This document shows, piece after piece, positions 26,717-35,152 of a DNA stretch of 64,000 bases. Each line of letters starts with the position of its first letter. Positions within the stretch are counted from its first letter, which is position 1. A model generated the notes under the pieces. That model saw only the letters and a list, made by a program, of their open reading frames with translations. It was not told the DNA's origin and did not search any database. The stretch comes from JBFWNG01 sp050251195 (GTDB lineage: Bacteria > Bdellovibrionota_B > Oligoflexia > Oligoflexales > Oligoflexaceae), in assembly GCA_050251195.1 (NCBI GenBank), contig JBFWNG010000013.1, positions 46,975 to 110,974 of the forward strand, written 5' to 3'. The position numbers and the translations under genes were made by a program.

Positions 26717-28261
26717 GTGTCGATGCTGATGTGGCGGTTGTTCGTCTTTGCTGTACTCGCCGTTGTCGAGCTGCCTATCCATTCGCAGTTTCAAGCCCAG
26801 GCTGAACCCTGGTTGGCAAGTCGTTACGCACAAAATTGTGCTGCTTGCCATGCGCCGGGTAGAAAGAACCTTAGGTCCCAGGATCGTCGGTGCTCCGCTA
26901 CTTGTCAATCGTGTCACGTAAATCCAAACGGCGGAGGACTGCGAAGCTTTTACGGCAAATGGAACGAAAACCGATGGCTTCGGTCATGGGGCAACGCGAC
27001 CTTCAAGAGCGAAGAGGTACCAGCGCCGCTTAAGGAGCAGCCATACGCAGGCAAGAGAAAACGAAAGGCGAAGAGGCTGCAACGAATCTTTGCCAAGGGA
27101 TTCGTGATGGAGGGGCTCAGAGGCGAACCGAAGAGCGAAAATCCCTATAACAGGGATCACGATTCCAACTACCAAACGCCGGCCAGAAACCGTTACGACT
27201 TCTTGTACTCCATACCGCAGCACGATCCGTATCGACAGTTGGTCGACTTAGGCAAAATCGACGGAGGCAGCGACATTCGCTTTGCGACAATTATTCCACA
27301 ATCCACCCAATCTTCCCAAGGTCCTGTCGAAAAAGAAAAGACGAGGCACTTTATAATGAGCGCCGATTTCGGAATACGCTGGAGGCCGGTGAACAGGCGT
27401 TATCACCTTGTCTACGAGACTCGCTGGAGGGGAGACCCAACGGGCGATAATTTGGACGCGCAAGTTACTGCTAATAATTTAGACACTCGTTCCCTCTATT
27501 TCTTGGCGGAGGACCTGCCCTATAACATGTTTGTCATGGCTGGGTATTATCGGCCGCTTTTTGGCAACTATGTTCCCGATCATACCACCTTGGGACAAAG
27601 GATGATGGCCTATATCCTAACAGACACCCCAATGGCGTATTCGTTTATTTATAGGGCGATATCGGTCGGCGCTGCGCCTTTCGGCCATGCGTCTACTATT
27701 CCCTATTTCAACCTTCACTATATCGGCGATAATGTCGGACCAGGTGCCCAACAGGTCAAAAGCGGCGGAGACAATACCAACGGCTACGCCGCCAATATTG
27801 GTATGCGTTTCGTGTCTTATGGGGCTTCGGTGAATTATTCGTTGTGGCGGACGAAGCACACACGGGATAACGTGTTTATAGGCAAAGTCGACATTTTGAT
27901 GCATGCTTTCGGCATGATGGGACAGCTTCTCGACAAACGCCTTTTTTTAAGTTTGGAAGCAATTTCCATGGAAAAGGACGACGTTACGGAAAGTTTCAGA
28001 AAAGGCGGAGTGATCATCCTAGACTCCAAGTACCGGATGTGGCGAGAACTTTGGGCGACGCTGGAATACTCTAAAGCAAATACTTCCCACGATTTAAAGC
28101 CGGGATCTGCGAATCAATTGAAGGCTGGTGTAAGAATGTTTATGATACCAGGTATCGATTATTCGTTTCAGTATACCAAGGATGCGAATAGTTACGACGA
28201 TCCAGAGGCGGACAGCAGAAAGACGGCTTATCTGATAAGTCAGTTGCACACTTATTTTTAA
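26717..28261 (+). CDS. Predicted outer-membrane beta-barrel with N-terminal diheme c-type motif
   Basis: After a signal peptide, the mature N-terminus carries two heme c sites, CAACH (near residue 39) and CQSCH (near residue 62), the latter preceded by another Cys. The remaining 400 residues lack long hydrophobic helices but are rich in alternating aromatic/polar strands with Gly/Tyr/Asn turns, and end in HTYF. This is typical of an outer-membrane barrel recognised by the Bam machinery. The start is GTG 26717 or ATG 26723. The adjoining AgmX-tail gene starts within 15 bases, so they form an operon. A role in electron transfer across the outer membrane is speculative. Confidence 0.65.
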   Translation: MSMLMWRLFVFAVLAVVELPIHSQFQAQAEPWLASRYAQNCAACHAPGRKNLRSQDRRCSATCQSCHVNPNGGGLRSFYGKWNENRWLRSWGNATFKSEEVPAPLKEQPYAGKRKRKAKRLQRIFAKGFVMEGLRGEPKSENPYNRDHDSNYQTPARNRYDFLYSIPQHDPYRQLVDLGKIDGGSDIRFATIIPQSTQSSQGPVEKEKTRHFIMSADFGIRWRPVNRRYHLVYETRWRGDPTGDNLDAQVTANNLDTRSLYFLAEDLPYNMFVMAGYYRPLFGNYVPDHTTLGQRMMAYILTDTPMAYSFIYRAISVGAAPFGHASTIPYFNLHYIGDNVGPGAQQVKSGGDNTNGYAANIGMRFVSYGASVNYSLWRTKHTRDNVFIGKVDILMHAFGMMGQLLDKRLFLSLEAISMEKDDVTESFRKGGVIILDSKYRMWRELWATLEYSKANTSHDLKPGSANQLKAGVRMFMIPGIDYSFQYTKDANSYDDPEADSRKTAYLISQLHTYF

Positions 28262-28273
28262 GCGTTGGGGTAT

Positions 28274-29251
28274 ATGGCTTTAGGAAAATTAGCGCTATTA
28301 TTATGTGCATGGGGGTTTTGTTCGGACCTTCTGGCAGGGTACGTTAAGGCAGCTCAGGTGAAAAGATGGGGCGGCGAGTTTCTTCCCCCAAATACCGGTG
28401 CGTTTGCGCTTCTGCTCGATACAGAAGGATTTCCTTTGGTGTCCAAAACAGGCGAGTTCTCGAGCGATGCGAATCTGTTTCTTCGCGAAAAGAGAACCAA
28501 GGCTCTCTATGTATACAACCAAAAAGTGCCACAAAGTAACCCCGGTCAAAGGTTCGTCTTTTTGTTGCCAGCCGGAGACTACGTCGTCGACCGAATAGAG
28601 CTTGTCGACCATCAGGGTAAGTTGCGCAAGTGGTCACCTCGAAAGTCGAAGGTTATCTACGTTAGAGCTCTAACGCTGGCGCAGCTCGGGGTGTGGCAAA
28701 TCGCGCCGTACAAATCGGATCTGAAAGTGAAGTTCAAAATGGATCAGAAACACATCCGGCCCAAGGACCTGGTTGAAGGGGACAAGACGTTTATGGCCTT
28801 TATCGATGGCTTTACGGGTAAGGTCGTTGGAAAGTATGGCGGCAAGGCAGTTTATGAGGCGTCACTCGATGAATTTGGGGAAGAGGATGAGTTAAGAAGT
28901 TCCTATACAGTTCAAACAAGGATCGCTGTTGTCTTTAAGCTCACCCTTCGCGGCGGCAGCAAGCCTGAATACGCCGACGTCTCAACAATCTTGTCTGTAA
29001 ACGACACAAATATTCGAGGTTGTTACACCTCCGGTCTCGAAGTGAACGAGAAAATTAAGGGAACGGTAAAGTTCAACTTCGTTCTATCCAAAGCAACTGG
29101 CACGATGAAAAACGTGAAGCATTCGGGCGGGACCTTGCAGACCCAAAAGGTTATTTCCTGCTTGTATTATGAATTAGGAGCGATTAAATTTCCTATAAAC
29201 AGAGACATTAGCGGCAATGTGCAATACCTTTTTCAATCCGAAACAGTATAG
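28274..29251 (+). CDS. Secreted protein with AgmX/PglI-type C-terminal domain
   Basis: The product has an N-terminal signal peptide (ALGKLALLLCAWGF). A beta-rich region of about 200 residues follows, then a C-terminal domain from about residue 235 with the pattern of the AgmX/PglI tail. That pattern is a NDTNIRGCYTSGLE start, a KFNFVLSKATGTMKNV strand, a second Cys in VISCLYYELGAIKFP, and a final VQYLFQSE strand. The two cysteines, about 60 residues apart, probably form a disulfide. Such tails occur in gliding-motility and TonB-like proteins of Myxococcus and Bdellovibrio. ATG 28274 is preferred to TTG 28265. It lies between the diheme barrel gene and a DUF4389 gene. Confidence 0.72.
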   Translation: MALGKLALLLCAWGFCSDLLAGYVKAAQVKRWGGEFLPPNTGAFALLLDTEGFPLVSKTGEFSSDANLFLREKRTKALYVYNQKVPQSNPGQRFVFLLPAGDYVVDRIELVDHQGKLRKWSPRKSKVIYVRALTLAQLGVWQIAPYKSDLKVKFKMDQKHIRPKDLVEGDKTFMAFIDGFTGKVVGKYGGKAVYEASLDEFGEEDELRSSYTVQTRIAVVFKLTLRGGSKPEYADVSTILSVNDTNIRGCYTSGLEVNEKIKGTVKFNFVLSKATGTMKNVKHSGGTLQTQKVISCLYYELGAIKFPINRDISGNVQYLFQSETV

Positions 29252-29260
29252 GAGGGGAGT

Positions 29261-29545
29261 ATGGAAAATTTTGACGAAATAAAGGCAAACATTAAAGACA
29301 GGAGTACGTGGGTTGTCGGTTTTTTCATTCTAGTATTTTTGCTTCTCGGCGGCCTAGCTAAAGCGATTACATGTGTTTTAGCTCTGTTCCAATTTATCCA
29401 TACGCTTATTACTCGAGAACCTAATGCGCACTTGATTCGGTTCGGTCGATCTTTGAGCGAGTGGATCTATCAAATCGCTCTTTACGTGACGTTTAACTCC
29501 GCTGAAAAACCGTTTCCGTTTAGTGACTGGCCTAAGCCTCTTTAG
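29261..29545 (+). CDS. DUF4389 family membrane protein
   Basis: The 94-residue protein has hydrophobic helices near residues 18-48 (VVGFFILVFLLLGGLAKAITCVLALFQFI) and an amphipathic segment with FGRSLSEWIYQIALYVTFNSAEKPFPFSDWP, the DUF4389 signature. It is preceded by GGAGGGG. It ends the operon with the diheme barrel and AgmX-tail genes. The function of the family is not known. Confidence 0.85.
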   Translation: MENFDEIKANIKDRSTWVVGFFILVFLLLGGLAKAITCVLALFQFIHTLITREPNAHLIRFGRSLSEWIYQIALYVTFNSAEKPFPFSDWPKPL

Positions 29546-29557
29546 TTGCGGAGGGGT

Positions 29558-29586
29558 GAGGTCCTTCGCTGCGCTCAGGATGACGG
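29558..29586. repeat. Copy of dispersed CCTTCGCT...CAGGATGACGG repeat
   Basis: GAGGTCCTTCGCTGCGCTCA followed by GGATGACGG matches the element at 16801-16827 with few changes. It overlaps the last bases of the convergent egtD gene (ending at 29575), so the egtD C-terminal codons derive in part from the repeat. Confidence 0.65.
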
Positions 29587-30546
29587 AGAAGGCTTCAAGA
29601 CAAATTCGGCAAAGTATTTCTTGGGATCGGTAAAAACGGCTTCGACATCGAAACCGTTTTCTTTAGTAAAATTGCAAAAAGATTTTATTTCGTACTTGCG
29701 GGAGAATTCAGTACAAATGCTCTCGCCTTGCTCAAAATGAAACATCTCTCCTTTTATTGCCACCTCTTGGTTGATCTTGCTGACGAGGTGCATTTCGATA
29801 CGTTGCGACGTTTCGTTGTAATCCGCCCTATGTTCGAAGCCTTTTAAATCGAAATTGGCTCCTATTTCGTTGTTCACTCGTTCGAGAAGATTCAGATTAA
29901 ATCGCGAGGTAACCCCTTTGGAATCGTTATAGGCCTTTTGTAACGTCGTGCGATTTTTTACAAGATCGAGACCGACGATAAAAAGACCGTCGCCGTTAAG
30001 GATCTCCCGAACGAGTTGGAAAAGGCTTCTTGTTTCTTCCGAACTCATATTCCCGAGTGTTGAACCAGGAAAAAAGACAGCCTTGTTTGGATACCCCTTC
30101 TGAAGTTCTGGGGGGAAGGCAAGCTTTTGATAGTCGGCGCATATTGCGGAAATTTTCACGTCGGGAAAGAGCACGTTCAACTGTTTGCAGGATTTGAGAA
30201 GATGTTCGTATGATATGTCTACCGGTGCGTAGGCTCTTACCTTTCTTGAGACCTTCAGAATCCGCTGAATCTTGCTGATATTGCCGCTTCCCAATTCAAT
30301 AAGAAGGGTGTCGTGGCGGAAGAGAGCGTCGATTTTTTCGGCGTACGTGTCGAGGATGCTGCTTTCCGTCCGTGTAGGGTAATATTCCTTTAGGCAGCAA
30401 ATTTTGTCAAAAAGTTTAGACCCTCTCTCGTCATAGAAGTATTTCGACGGAATATGTTTCGGATTATCGCGCAGACCTTGGACCACGTCAGCGAAAAAGT
30501 TGCTTTTAGCGGGTTCTAGGTTGTAGAAGTCTATTGTTTGTTGCAT
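29575..30546 (-). CDS. egtD: L-histidine N-alpha-methyltransferase EgtD
   Basis: The 323-residue SAM enzyme trimethylates histidine to hercynine, the first step of ergothioneine synthesis. Seen are PSKYFYDERGSKLFDKICCLKEYYPTRTE at the N-terminus, the SAM loop LIELGSGN, the FPGSTLGN segment, and the YNDSKGVTSRFNLNLLERVN region of the family. It lies 29 bases after egtB on the same strand, forming a two-gene operon. Confidence 0.95.
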   Translation of the reverse strand: MQQTIDFYNLEPAKSNFFADVVQGLRDNPKHIPSKYFYDERGSKLFDKICCLKEYYPTRTESSILDTYAEKIDALFRHDTLLIELGSGNISKIQRILKVSRKVRAYAPVDISYEHLLKSCKQLNVLFPDVKISAICADYQKLAFPPELQKGYPNKAVFFPGSTLGNMSSEETRSLFQLVREILNGDGLFIVGLDLVKNRTTLQKAYNDSKGVTSRFNLNLLERVNNEIGANFDLKGFEHRADYNETSQRIEMHLVSKINQEVAIKGEMFHFEQGESICTEFSRKYEIKSFCNFTKENGFDVEAVFTDPKKYFAEFVLKPSPSS

Positions 30547-30575
30547 TTCTCCGTCGTTTCCGCTTTGCGATCAAT

Positions 30576-31898
30576 CTAGCAGGATAACGGAGTTCTTCTT
30601 GCCAATCTTATGCCACTAAGTTGCCAGCGGCTGTGGGGAGGGAAAAAATTCCGATATGTTGGTCGGATATGACTTCTGGGCGTTATTGATGAGCCGCCCC
30701 GTAACACCATTTGATTGCACATAAATTTGCCGTTGTACTCTCGGGGCATTCCCGGAAAAGGTTGGAAGCCAGGGTATTCGCTGTAAGGCGAAGCAGTCCA
30801 TTCCCAAGTGTCTCCATAAAATTGGGAGCTTGCTCCGCTTGTTTGGTCCAGAGCAGACGGTTCGAGCCAATCGTTGGCGCTTTCCGCCTCGTCGTCGAGG
30901 AGGTGGCCGATAATTGGTCGGTGGCGAGCGACGGTCTCCCATTCGCTTTCTGTCGGTAGGCGGGAGCCGGCCCAACGAGCAAACGCATCAGCTTCGAAAA
31001 AGCTGACGTGGCAAACGGGGTCGGAGTTTTGTATTGATTGCAAGCCGTGTAAAGTAAAAACCTCCCAACTTTCTGTATCTTGTTTGTACCAGTACAAGGG
31101 AGAGTTGATGTTATTTTGAGTCACCCATTGCCAGCCTTCTGAGAGCCAGAGCAAGGGGTCGCGATAGCCTCCGTCTTCCATGAATTCTATAAACTCCAGA
31201 TTGGTCACCAAGTGAGAGCTGAGGAAACACTCGCCGATATACACCCTGTGCGCCGGCATTTCGTTGTCGAAGCAGAATGCTTCGGCGTTGTGTCCGACGA
31301 TGTGTACCCCTTGGTTGACGGGCAGCCACGCTACGGGGGCTTGGTTCAAGAGGCCCGTGGGACGCCTTGCGGGAAGATAGGTTGGCAACATTGGATTTTG
31401 GGCAAAATTATATTTCTGATCCATGAGGATGAGTTCTTGGTGCTGTTGCTCGTGATGTATGCCGAGTAGGATTCTTTTGGCGAGGCTTTCGGAGAAGTTG
31501 GCGTTTAGATACTCCAATGCGGTTTTGATTTCATTATCCACATGCTGCCGATAGGCATACACTTCGGCCACTGTCGGTCTGGACAGAAGCCCCCGATTCT
31601 TACGCTCAAATAATTTTCCGGCCGCGTGGTAGTAGGAGTTAAATAGCAAGAGGTAATCGTTGGAGTAAGGACGATAATGTGGAAAGTACTCCATCAAGAC
31701 GAACTTCTCGAAGAACCAACTGGCATGGGCGAGGTGCCACTTTGCAGGACTTACGTCCGTCATGCTCTGAAGTCCGAAGTCTTCGATAGCGAGGGGAGAG
31801 CAAAGCCTTTCCGTGAATCTCCGGGTTCGGAGAAAAGCATCTCCAAGAGAAAGGGGATCAAGTGAATGATTCGAGAGGTTGACGTCTGCGCTTGTCAT
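30576..31898 (-). CDS. egtB: Iron-dependent ergothioneine synthase EgtB
   Basis: The 440-residue protein has an N-terminal DinB-like domain with the iron ligands His in WHLAHASWFFEK and HxxxHxE in IHHEQQHQE, followed by a C-terminal formylglycine-generating-enzyme-like fold (GDTWEWTASPYSEYPGF, LRGGS). EgtB joins hercynine with a thiol donor to give a sulfoxide. In the window it pairs only with egtD. The glutamyl-hydrolase EgtC and lyase EgtE are not present, so cysteine may be the direct donor and the lyase may lie elsewhere. Confidence 0.95.
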   Translation of the reverse strand: MTSADVNLSNHSLDPLSLGDAFLRTRRFTERLCSPLAIEDFGLQSMTDVSPAKWHLAHASWFFEKFVLMEYFPHYRPYSNDYLLLFNSYYHAAGKLFERKNRGLLSRPTVAEVYAYRQHVDNEIKTALEYLNANFSESLAKRILLGIHHEQQHQELILMDQKYNFAQNPMLPTYLPARRPTGLLNQAPVAWLPVNQGVHIVGHNAEAFCFDNEMPAHRVYIGECFLSSHLVTNLEFIEFMEDGGYRDPLLWLSEGWQWVTQNNINSPLYWYKQDTESWEVFTLHGLQSIQNSDPVCHVSFFEADAFARWAGSRLPTESEWETVARHRPIIGHLLDDEAESANDWLEPSALDQTSGASSQFYGDTWEWTASPYSEYPGFQPFPGMPREYNGKFMCNQMVLRGGSSITPRSHIRPTYRNFFPPHSRWQLSGIRLARRTPLSC

Positions 31899-32047
31899 AT
31901 CCTAAGCCTCATTAACCGCGTTCATCCTAGGAAAATGAGGTTTATTAGTAAAGGCGTTTGTTCTAGAATGGCGTCATAACCATTGGTGAGGCGCTGCGGA
32001 TGCCCGTTCGTCTCGGACAACTTTTTCGCATGGAGCGCAAAGAACAA

Positions 32048-32626
32048 ATGAATATTCCTGCCGCTGTCGTCCTGTTGTTTAGCTTTTTTGGTAGTCCTGC
32101 CGCTTTCTCCCAAGGGTCGAAAAACGACGACCATAGGATTCCAAAAAGTCAGATAATGTATCGGGTTAAGGATTTTCGGCAAACTTATGACAATATTACC
32201 AACAAGGAGCATTTGGCAATTAAGATCACCCCGCCTGCCAAGATGGGGCCCAAAGAGTATGTTATTGCCGAGATTTACAATCATACGAAGACCGAACTAA
32301 ACTTCATGCAATTTGATTTGCGCTTAGAGAGCAAAAGCTATTATGAACTCAACGCGTCCGTAACCGCCGACACTATTCCCCCCGGGCAAAGCGCCGTGCG
32401 GCAGATCATAGCCACTGGCTCAGGCGATTTTCCAGCTATCTCAAACGTCGTCATTGAAAACGTTGTTGCGTTAAATTCTGAAGCGAAATACATAAAGCCA
32501 CCTGTCATTGTTGACCTCGTGAGGTCGGCAAGCACGAAGCCGCGCCCCCCTGGCCGGCCTCCCGTGAAGGCGAACAACGCCCCTTCTCAACCTGCGTCCA
32601 AGGTGAACAATGCCCCCAAAAAATGA
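32048..32626 (+). CDS. Secreted protein of unknown function with Ig-like region
   Basis: ATG 32048 gives 192 residues beginning with a signal peptide (IPAAVVLLFSFFGSPAAFSQ). The upstream ATGs at 32000 and 32030 would add a polar stretch before it. The mature protein has a beta-sandwich-like segment (about residues 55-145, KEYVIAEIYNHTKTELNFMQF) and a Pro/Lys/Asn-rich tail with repeated VNNAP-type peptides. The 3' end overlaps hisS by 17 bases, so they may be coupled. No function is recognised. Confidence 0.6.
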   Translation: MNIPAAVVLLFSFFGSPAAFSQGSKNDDHRIPKSQIMYRVKDFRQTYDNITNKEHLAIKITPPAKMGPKEYVIAEIYNHTKTELNFMQFDLRLESKSYYELNASVTADTIPPGQSAVRQIIATGSGDFPAISNVVIENVVALNSEAKYIKPPVIVDLVRSASTKPRPPGRPPVKANNAPSQPASKVNNAPKK

Positions 32627-33953
32627 TTCTGTCGAAGCTAAGAAGCTCAAGGGATTTCGCGATTTCCCTCCCGAAGAAGCGGCGTTAAGGCAAAAAATTT
32701 GCGACAAAATCATTGAATGCGGTAGTCGCGCGGGTTTCCAACTCATTTCCACGCCATCTATTGAGTACGCGGAGGTTCTTCTTGGCAGCGGAGGAAATGA
32801 AACGGATAAGGAAGTTTACCGTTTTCTTGACCACGGAGAGCGCCCTGTTGCGTTGCGCTACGACCTGACCATTGGGTTTGCCAGATTTGTCGCAGAACAC
32901 CTTCACGAACTGGTCCTGCCGTTCAAGAAAATGCAGATTGGCGAGGTTTGGCGGGGAGAAAAGCCCCAAAAGGGGCGGTACAGGCAGTTTTGCCAAGGCG
33001 ACTTTGATATCATCGGAGCAGACAGTTACCGAGCGGACGTCGAGGTTATTGTGGGGATTGTCAGTGTCCTGAAAGACTTAGTCCCGGGTGCTTTTACCGT
33101 CTACATTTCCAATCGCAAAATATTGTCGGGTCTCATAAAAACGTTTTTCCCAAAAATTACGGACAGCGGCGAAAAGAACATGCTCATTGCCCTCGATAAA
33201 TTGCGCAAGATCGGCAGTGACAAGGTGAAGGCCGTGATCGCCGAGGACTCAGAAATTGGACCGGGGAATTTCGACAAGCTTATGGCCGTGCTCGATCCTG
33301 CTGACAAGACAGCAGATACGTTGGCAATGGCTAAAAGCGTCCTCGTGGATTCGTCTTGTAAGGATGAGGTAGTGCGACTTGAAAAAACAATCGAAATCAT
33401 CCAGGCGTCCCGACCGAAGGATGCTCTCTACAAGGTTGTTGTCGACCTTTCTACAGCTAGGGGCCTTGCATATTATACGGGCATAGTGTTTGAGACCTTG
33501 GTTGACCAGATGGAGGCGCTTGGCTCCATTTCCTCGGGAGGTCGGTATGACGGCCTCGTGTCGCGATTTCTTGGCGAAGAGCAGAACGTTCCCGGCGTGG
33601 GCGGATCGGTGGGTGTCGATCGCCTCCTCGCTGTGCTTGCGGAGATTGCTCCAGCCAAAGCACCTACTGTAAAAGCATTTGTGGCCATTGCCGATGAAGC
33701 AGCGGACGTCTACGCATTTCGGATCGCGGCAGCCCTTCGGGCGAGCGGTATTTCTTGCGACGTCGCCACCAAAGCCCAAAAATTAGGTCAGCAGTTTCGT
33801 CATGCCTCACGACTCGAGATTCCGTTTGTGATTACTGTGGGTGAGGATGAGGTGAAGAGCAACACCTTCGCAGTTAAGAATATGGTGGACAGGTCAGAAG
33901 AGAAAGGTGTGCCCTTCGCGGATCTGATTGAGACGATGAAGCGATTAATGTGA
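32610..33953 (+). CDS. hisS: Histidine--tRNA ligase
   Basis: The 447-residue class II synthetase shows motif 1 near residue 15-60 (KGFRDFPPEEAALRQKI), motif 2 in YRQFCQGDFDIIG, the HisA-type YDLTIGFARF and the motif 3 GGRYDGLV, then the C-terminal anticodon domain. It charges tRNA-His. It overlaps the preceding secreted-protein gene by 17 bases, an arrangement that could lower expression of one of the two. Confidence 0.95.
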   Translation: MPPKNDSVEAKKLKGFRDFPPEEAALRQKICDKIIECGSRAGFQLISTPSIEYAEVLLGSGGNETDKEVYRFLDHGERPVALRYDLTIGFARFVAEHLHELVLPFKKMQIGEVWRGEKPQKGRYRQFCQGDFDIIGADSYRADVEVIVGIVSVLKDLVPGAFTVYISNRKILSGLIKTFFPKITDSGEKNMLIALDKLRKIGSDKVKAVIAEDSEIGPGNFDKLMAVLDPADKTADTLAMAKSVLVDSSCKDEVVRLEKTIEIIQASRPKDALYKVVVDLSTARGLAYYTGIVFETLVDQMEALGSISSGGRYDGLVSRFLGEEQNVPGVGGSVGVDRLLAVLAEIAPAKAPTVKAFVAIADEAADVYAFRIAAALRASGISCDVATKAQKLGQQFRHASRLEIPFVITVGEDEVKSNTFAVKNMVDRSEEKGVPFADLIETMKRLM

Positions 33954-33954
33954 C

Positions 33955-33976
33955 GCCCAGCGCGTAGCGCATGGGC
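33955..33976. terminator. Possible hairpin between hisS and the small lipoprotein gene
   Basis: GCCCAGCGC pairs with GCGC-A-TGGGC around a GTA loop with a one-base bulge. It lies between the two convergent genes and could terminate both. No good T-run follows (CACTTTCTC), so this is a weak call. Confidence 0.4.
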
Positions 33977-33983
33977 ACTTTCT

Positions 33984-34217
33984 CTATTTGGGTTCGAATG
34001 CCTTGCTATATCGACGATCTGACCCAATCTGATTAAAAACACTTGCCTGATCCGCTTCGTTTCCCAATGCAAAATCCTCATGTTCAATGGTTTCGATCAC
34101 CACTGGTTTTGCCTTGGCGGTTTTCCCCCTTTTGGCAACGTGCGATTTTGTACTGACGCAGTGAGCTAACAATAAGCTCATCAGGGTCAGTAACAGTTTG
34201 TTTGTTGTCCTAGTCAT
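33984..34217 (-). CDS. Small lipoprotein
   Basis: The product is 77 residues from ATG 34217, preceded on the minus strand by AAGGAGAG. The signal peptide is TNKLLLTLMSLLL with lipobox LAHC (Cys20; His before Cys is unusual). The mature part is short and Lys/Glu-rich. A longer open frame to 34352 would bury the ribosome site and signal peptide. Function unknown. Confidence 0.7.
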   Translation of the reverse strand: MTRTTNKLLLTLMSLLLAHCVSTKSHVAKRGKTAKAKPVVIETIEHEDFALGNEADQASVFNQIGSDRRYSKAFEPK

Positions 34218-34446
34218 AAACTCTCTCCTTTGCCCCCACCCAGCACCGAGAATTCTTTCGGATAAATGCCGTATTTCTTTAAAAAATCGCAATAACGAGC
34301 GAGAAGAGCTAGAAAAATCAAGTGTTGTTAGGGTATTATAGACGGAGTTCAAACGAGTTTCGGACGTAAAAATATTTAGAGGAAGAACGACAGCGCTGAG
34401 CGATGGGTATTTCGGCGGTAATTCTTATCGAAGGGGGAGTTGAGCG

Positions 34447-35049
34447 GTGGAGAGGAATTTTTTTCTCATCAATAAAGAAGGGCGCATTCTTTCGATTTTT
34501 TTGGCGCTTGTTTTCGTAGGGGCAGTGGCACTCGATCAAGTGACCAAGGCTCATGCACAAAAAAGCCTACTGGTGTACTCAGACCCGACCAACCTTGATT
34601 TCTTCCAGGGAAAGAGCTATCCCGTCGGCTCGGTTGGTAAGGATTCTCCCGATACTAGTTTCTGGGTGAACTTAAAATGGCAGTACTCTCGAAATAGGGG
34701 CGCAGCGTTTAGCATGCTTTCGGAGCTTCGAGACTCTGTTCGCGTTCCCTTTTTCTACGGTGTCACGGTGCTGGCCGTTATCGTCATCGCATTCTACCTG
34801 CGTAGCACCCCGTTCCACCACCATTTTACTCGAGTGGGATTGATTATGATCCTATCTGGAGCCGTCGGCAATTTTCTGGACCGCCTTCAGCACGGTTATG
34901 TTATCGACTTTGTCGACGTGGATTGGAATATACTAGGATGGCAGCACGATTTTGCCATATTTAACGTCGCGGACGTTTGCATCAACGTCGGTCTGATTTT
35001 TATATTATTGGATATGTTGATACATAGAAAAGAGGCTAGTTCTAAGTGA
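34447..35049 (+). CDS. lspA: Lipoprotein signal peptidase LspA
   Basis: The 200-residue membrane enzyme removes lipoprotein signal peptides after lipidation. Four hydrophobic segments are seen near residues 14-32, 95-115, 122-140 and 170-190. The family motifs are YSRNRGAAFSML, GAVGNFLDRLQHGYVIDFVDV (catalytic Asp) and FAIFNVADVCINVG (second Asp). An insertion of about 30 residues follows the first helix. GTG 34447 begins it. The substrates include at least nine predicted lipoproteins in this window. Confidence 0.96.
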   Translation: MERNFFLINKEGRILSIFLALVFVGAVALDQVTKAHAQKSLLVYSDPTNLDFFQGKSYPVGSVGKDSPDTSFWVNLKWQYSRNRGAAFSMLSELRDSVRVPFFYGVTVLAVIVIAFYLRSTPFHHHFTRVGLIMILSGAVGNFLDRLQHGYVIDFVDVDWNILGWQHDFAIFNVADVCINVGLIFILLDMLIHRKEASSK

Positions 35050-35086
35050 CTCCGACCGCAAAAATAGTTCCGCATTTTCATTTAAA

Positions 35087-35124
35087 TTCGATCGCGGAGG
35101 CGCGGAAGTTTGGAAACGCGGAAA
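35087..35124. repeat. Copy of dispersed GC-rich intergenic repeat
   Basis: The unit reads TTCGATCGCGGAGGCGCGGA at its left end and continues AGTTTGGAAACGCGGAA. It is the reverse complement of the copy at 2065-2100 over about 36 bases, including the GTTTCC/GGAAAC part. It sits in the gap between convergent lspA and a cNMP-binding gene. Confidence 0.72.
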
Positions 35125-35152
35125 ATCTTGTTATTTGCACTTTGCTAGTGCC

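Noticed and set aside
34218..34352. Longer start for the small lipoprotein at 34352
   Set aside because: It would place 45 residues before a clear signal peptide; ATG 34217 follows AAGGAGAG.
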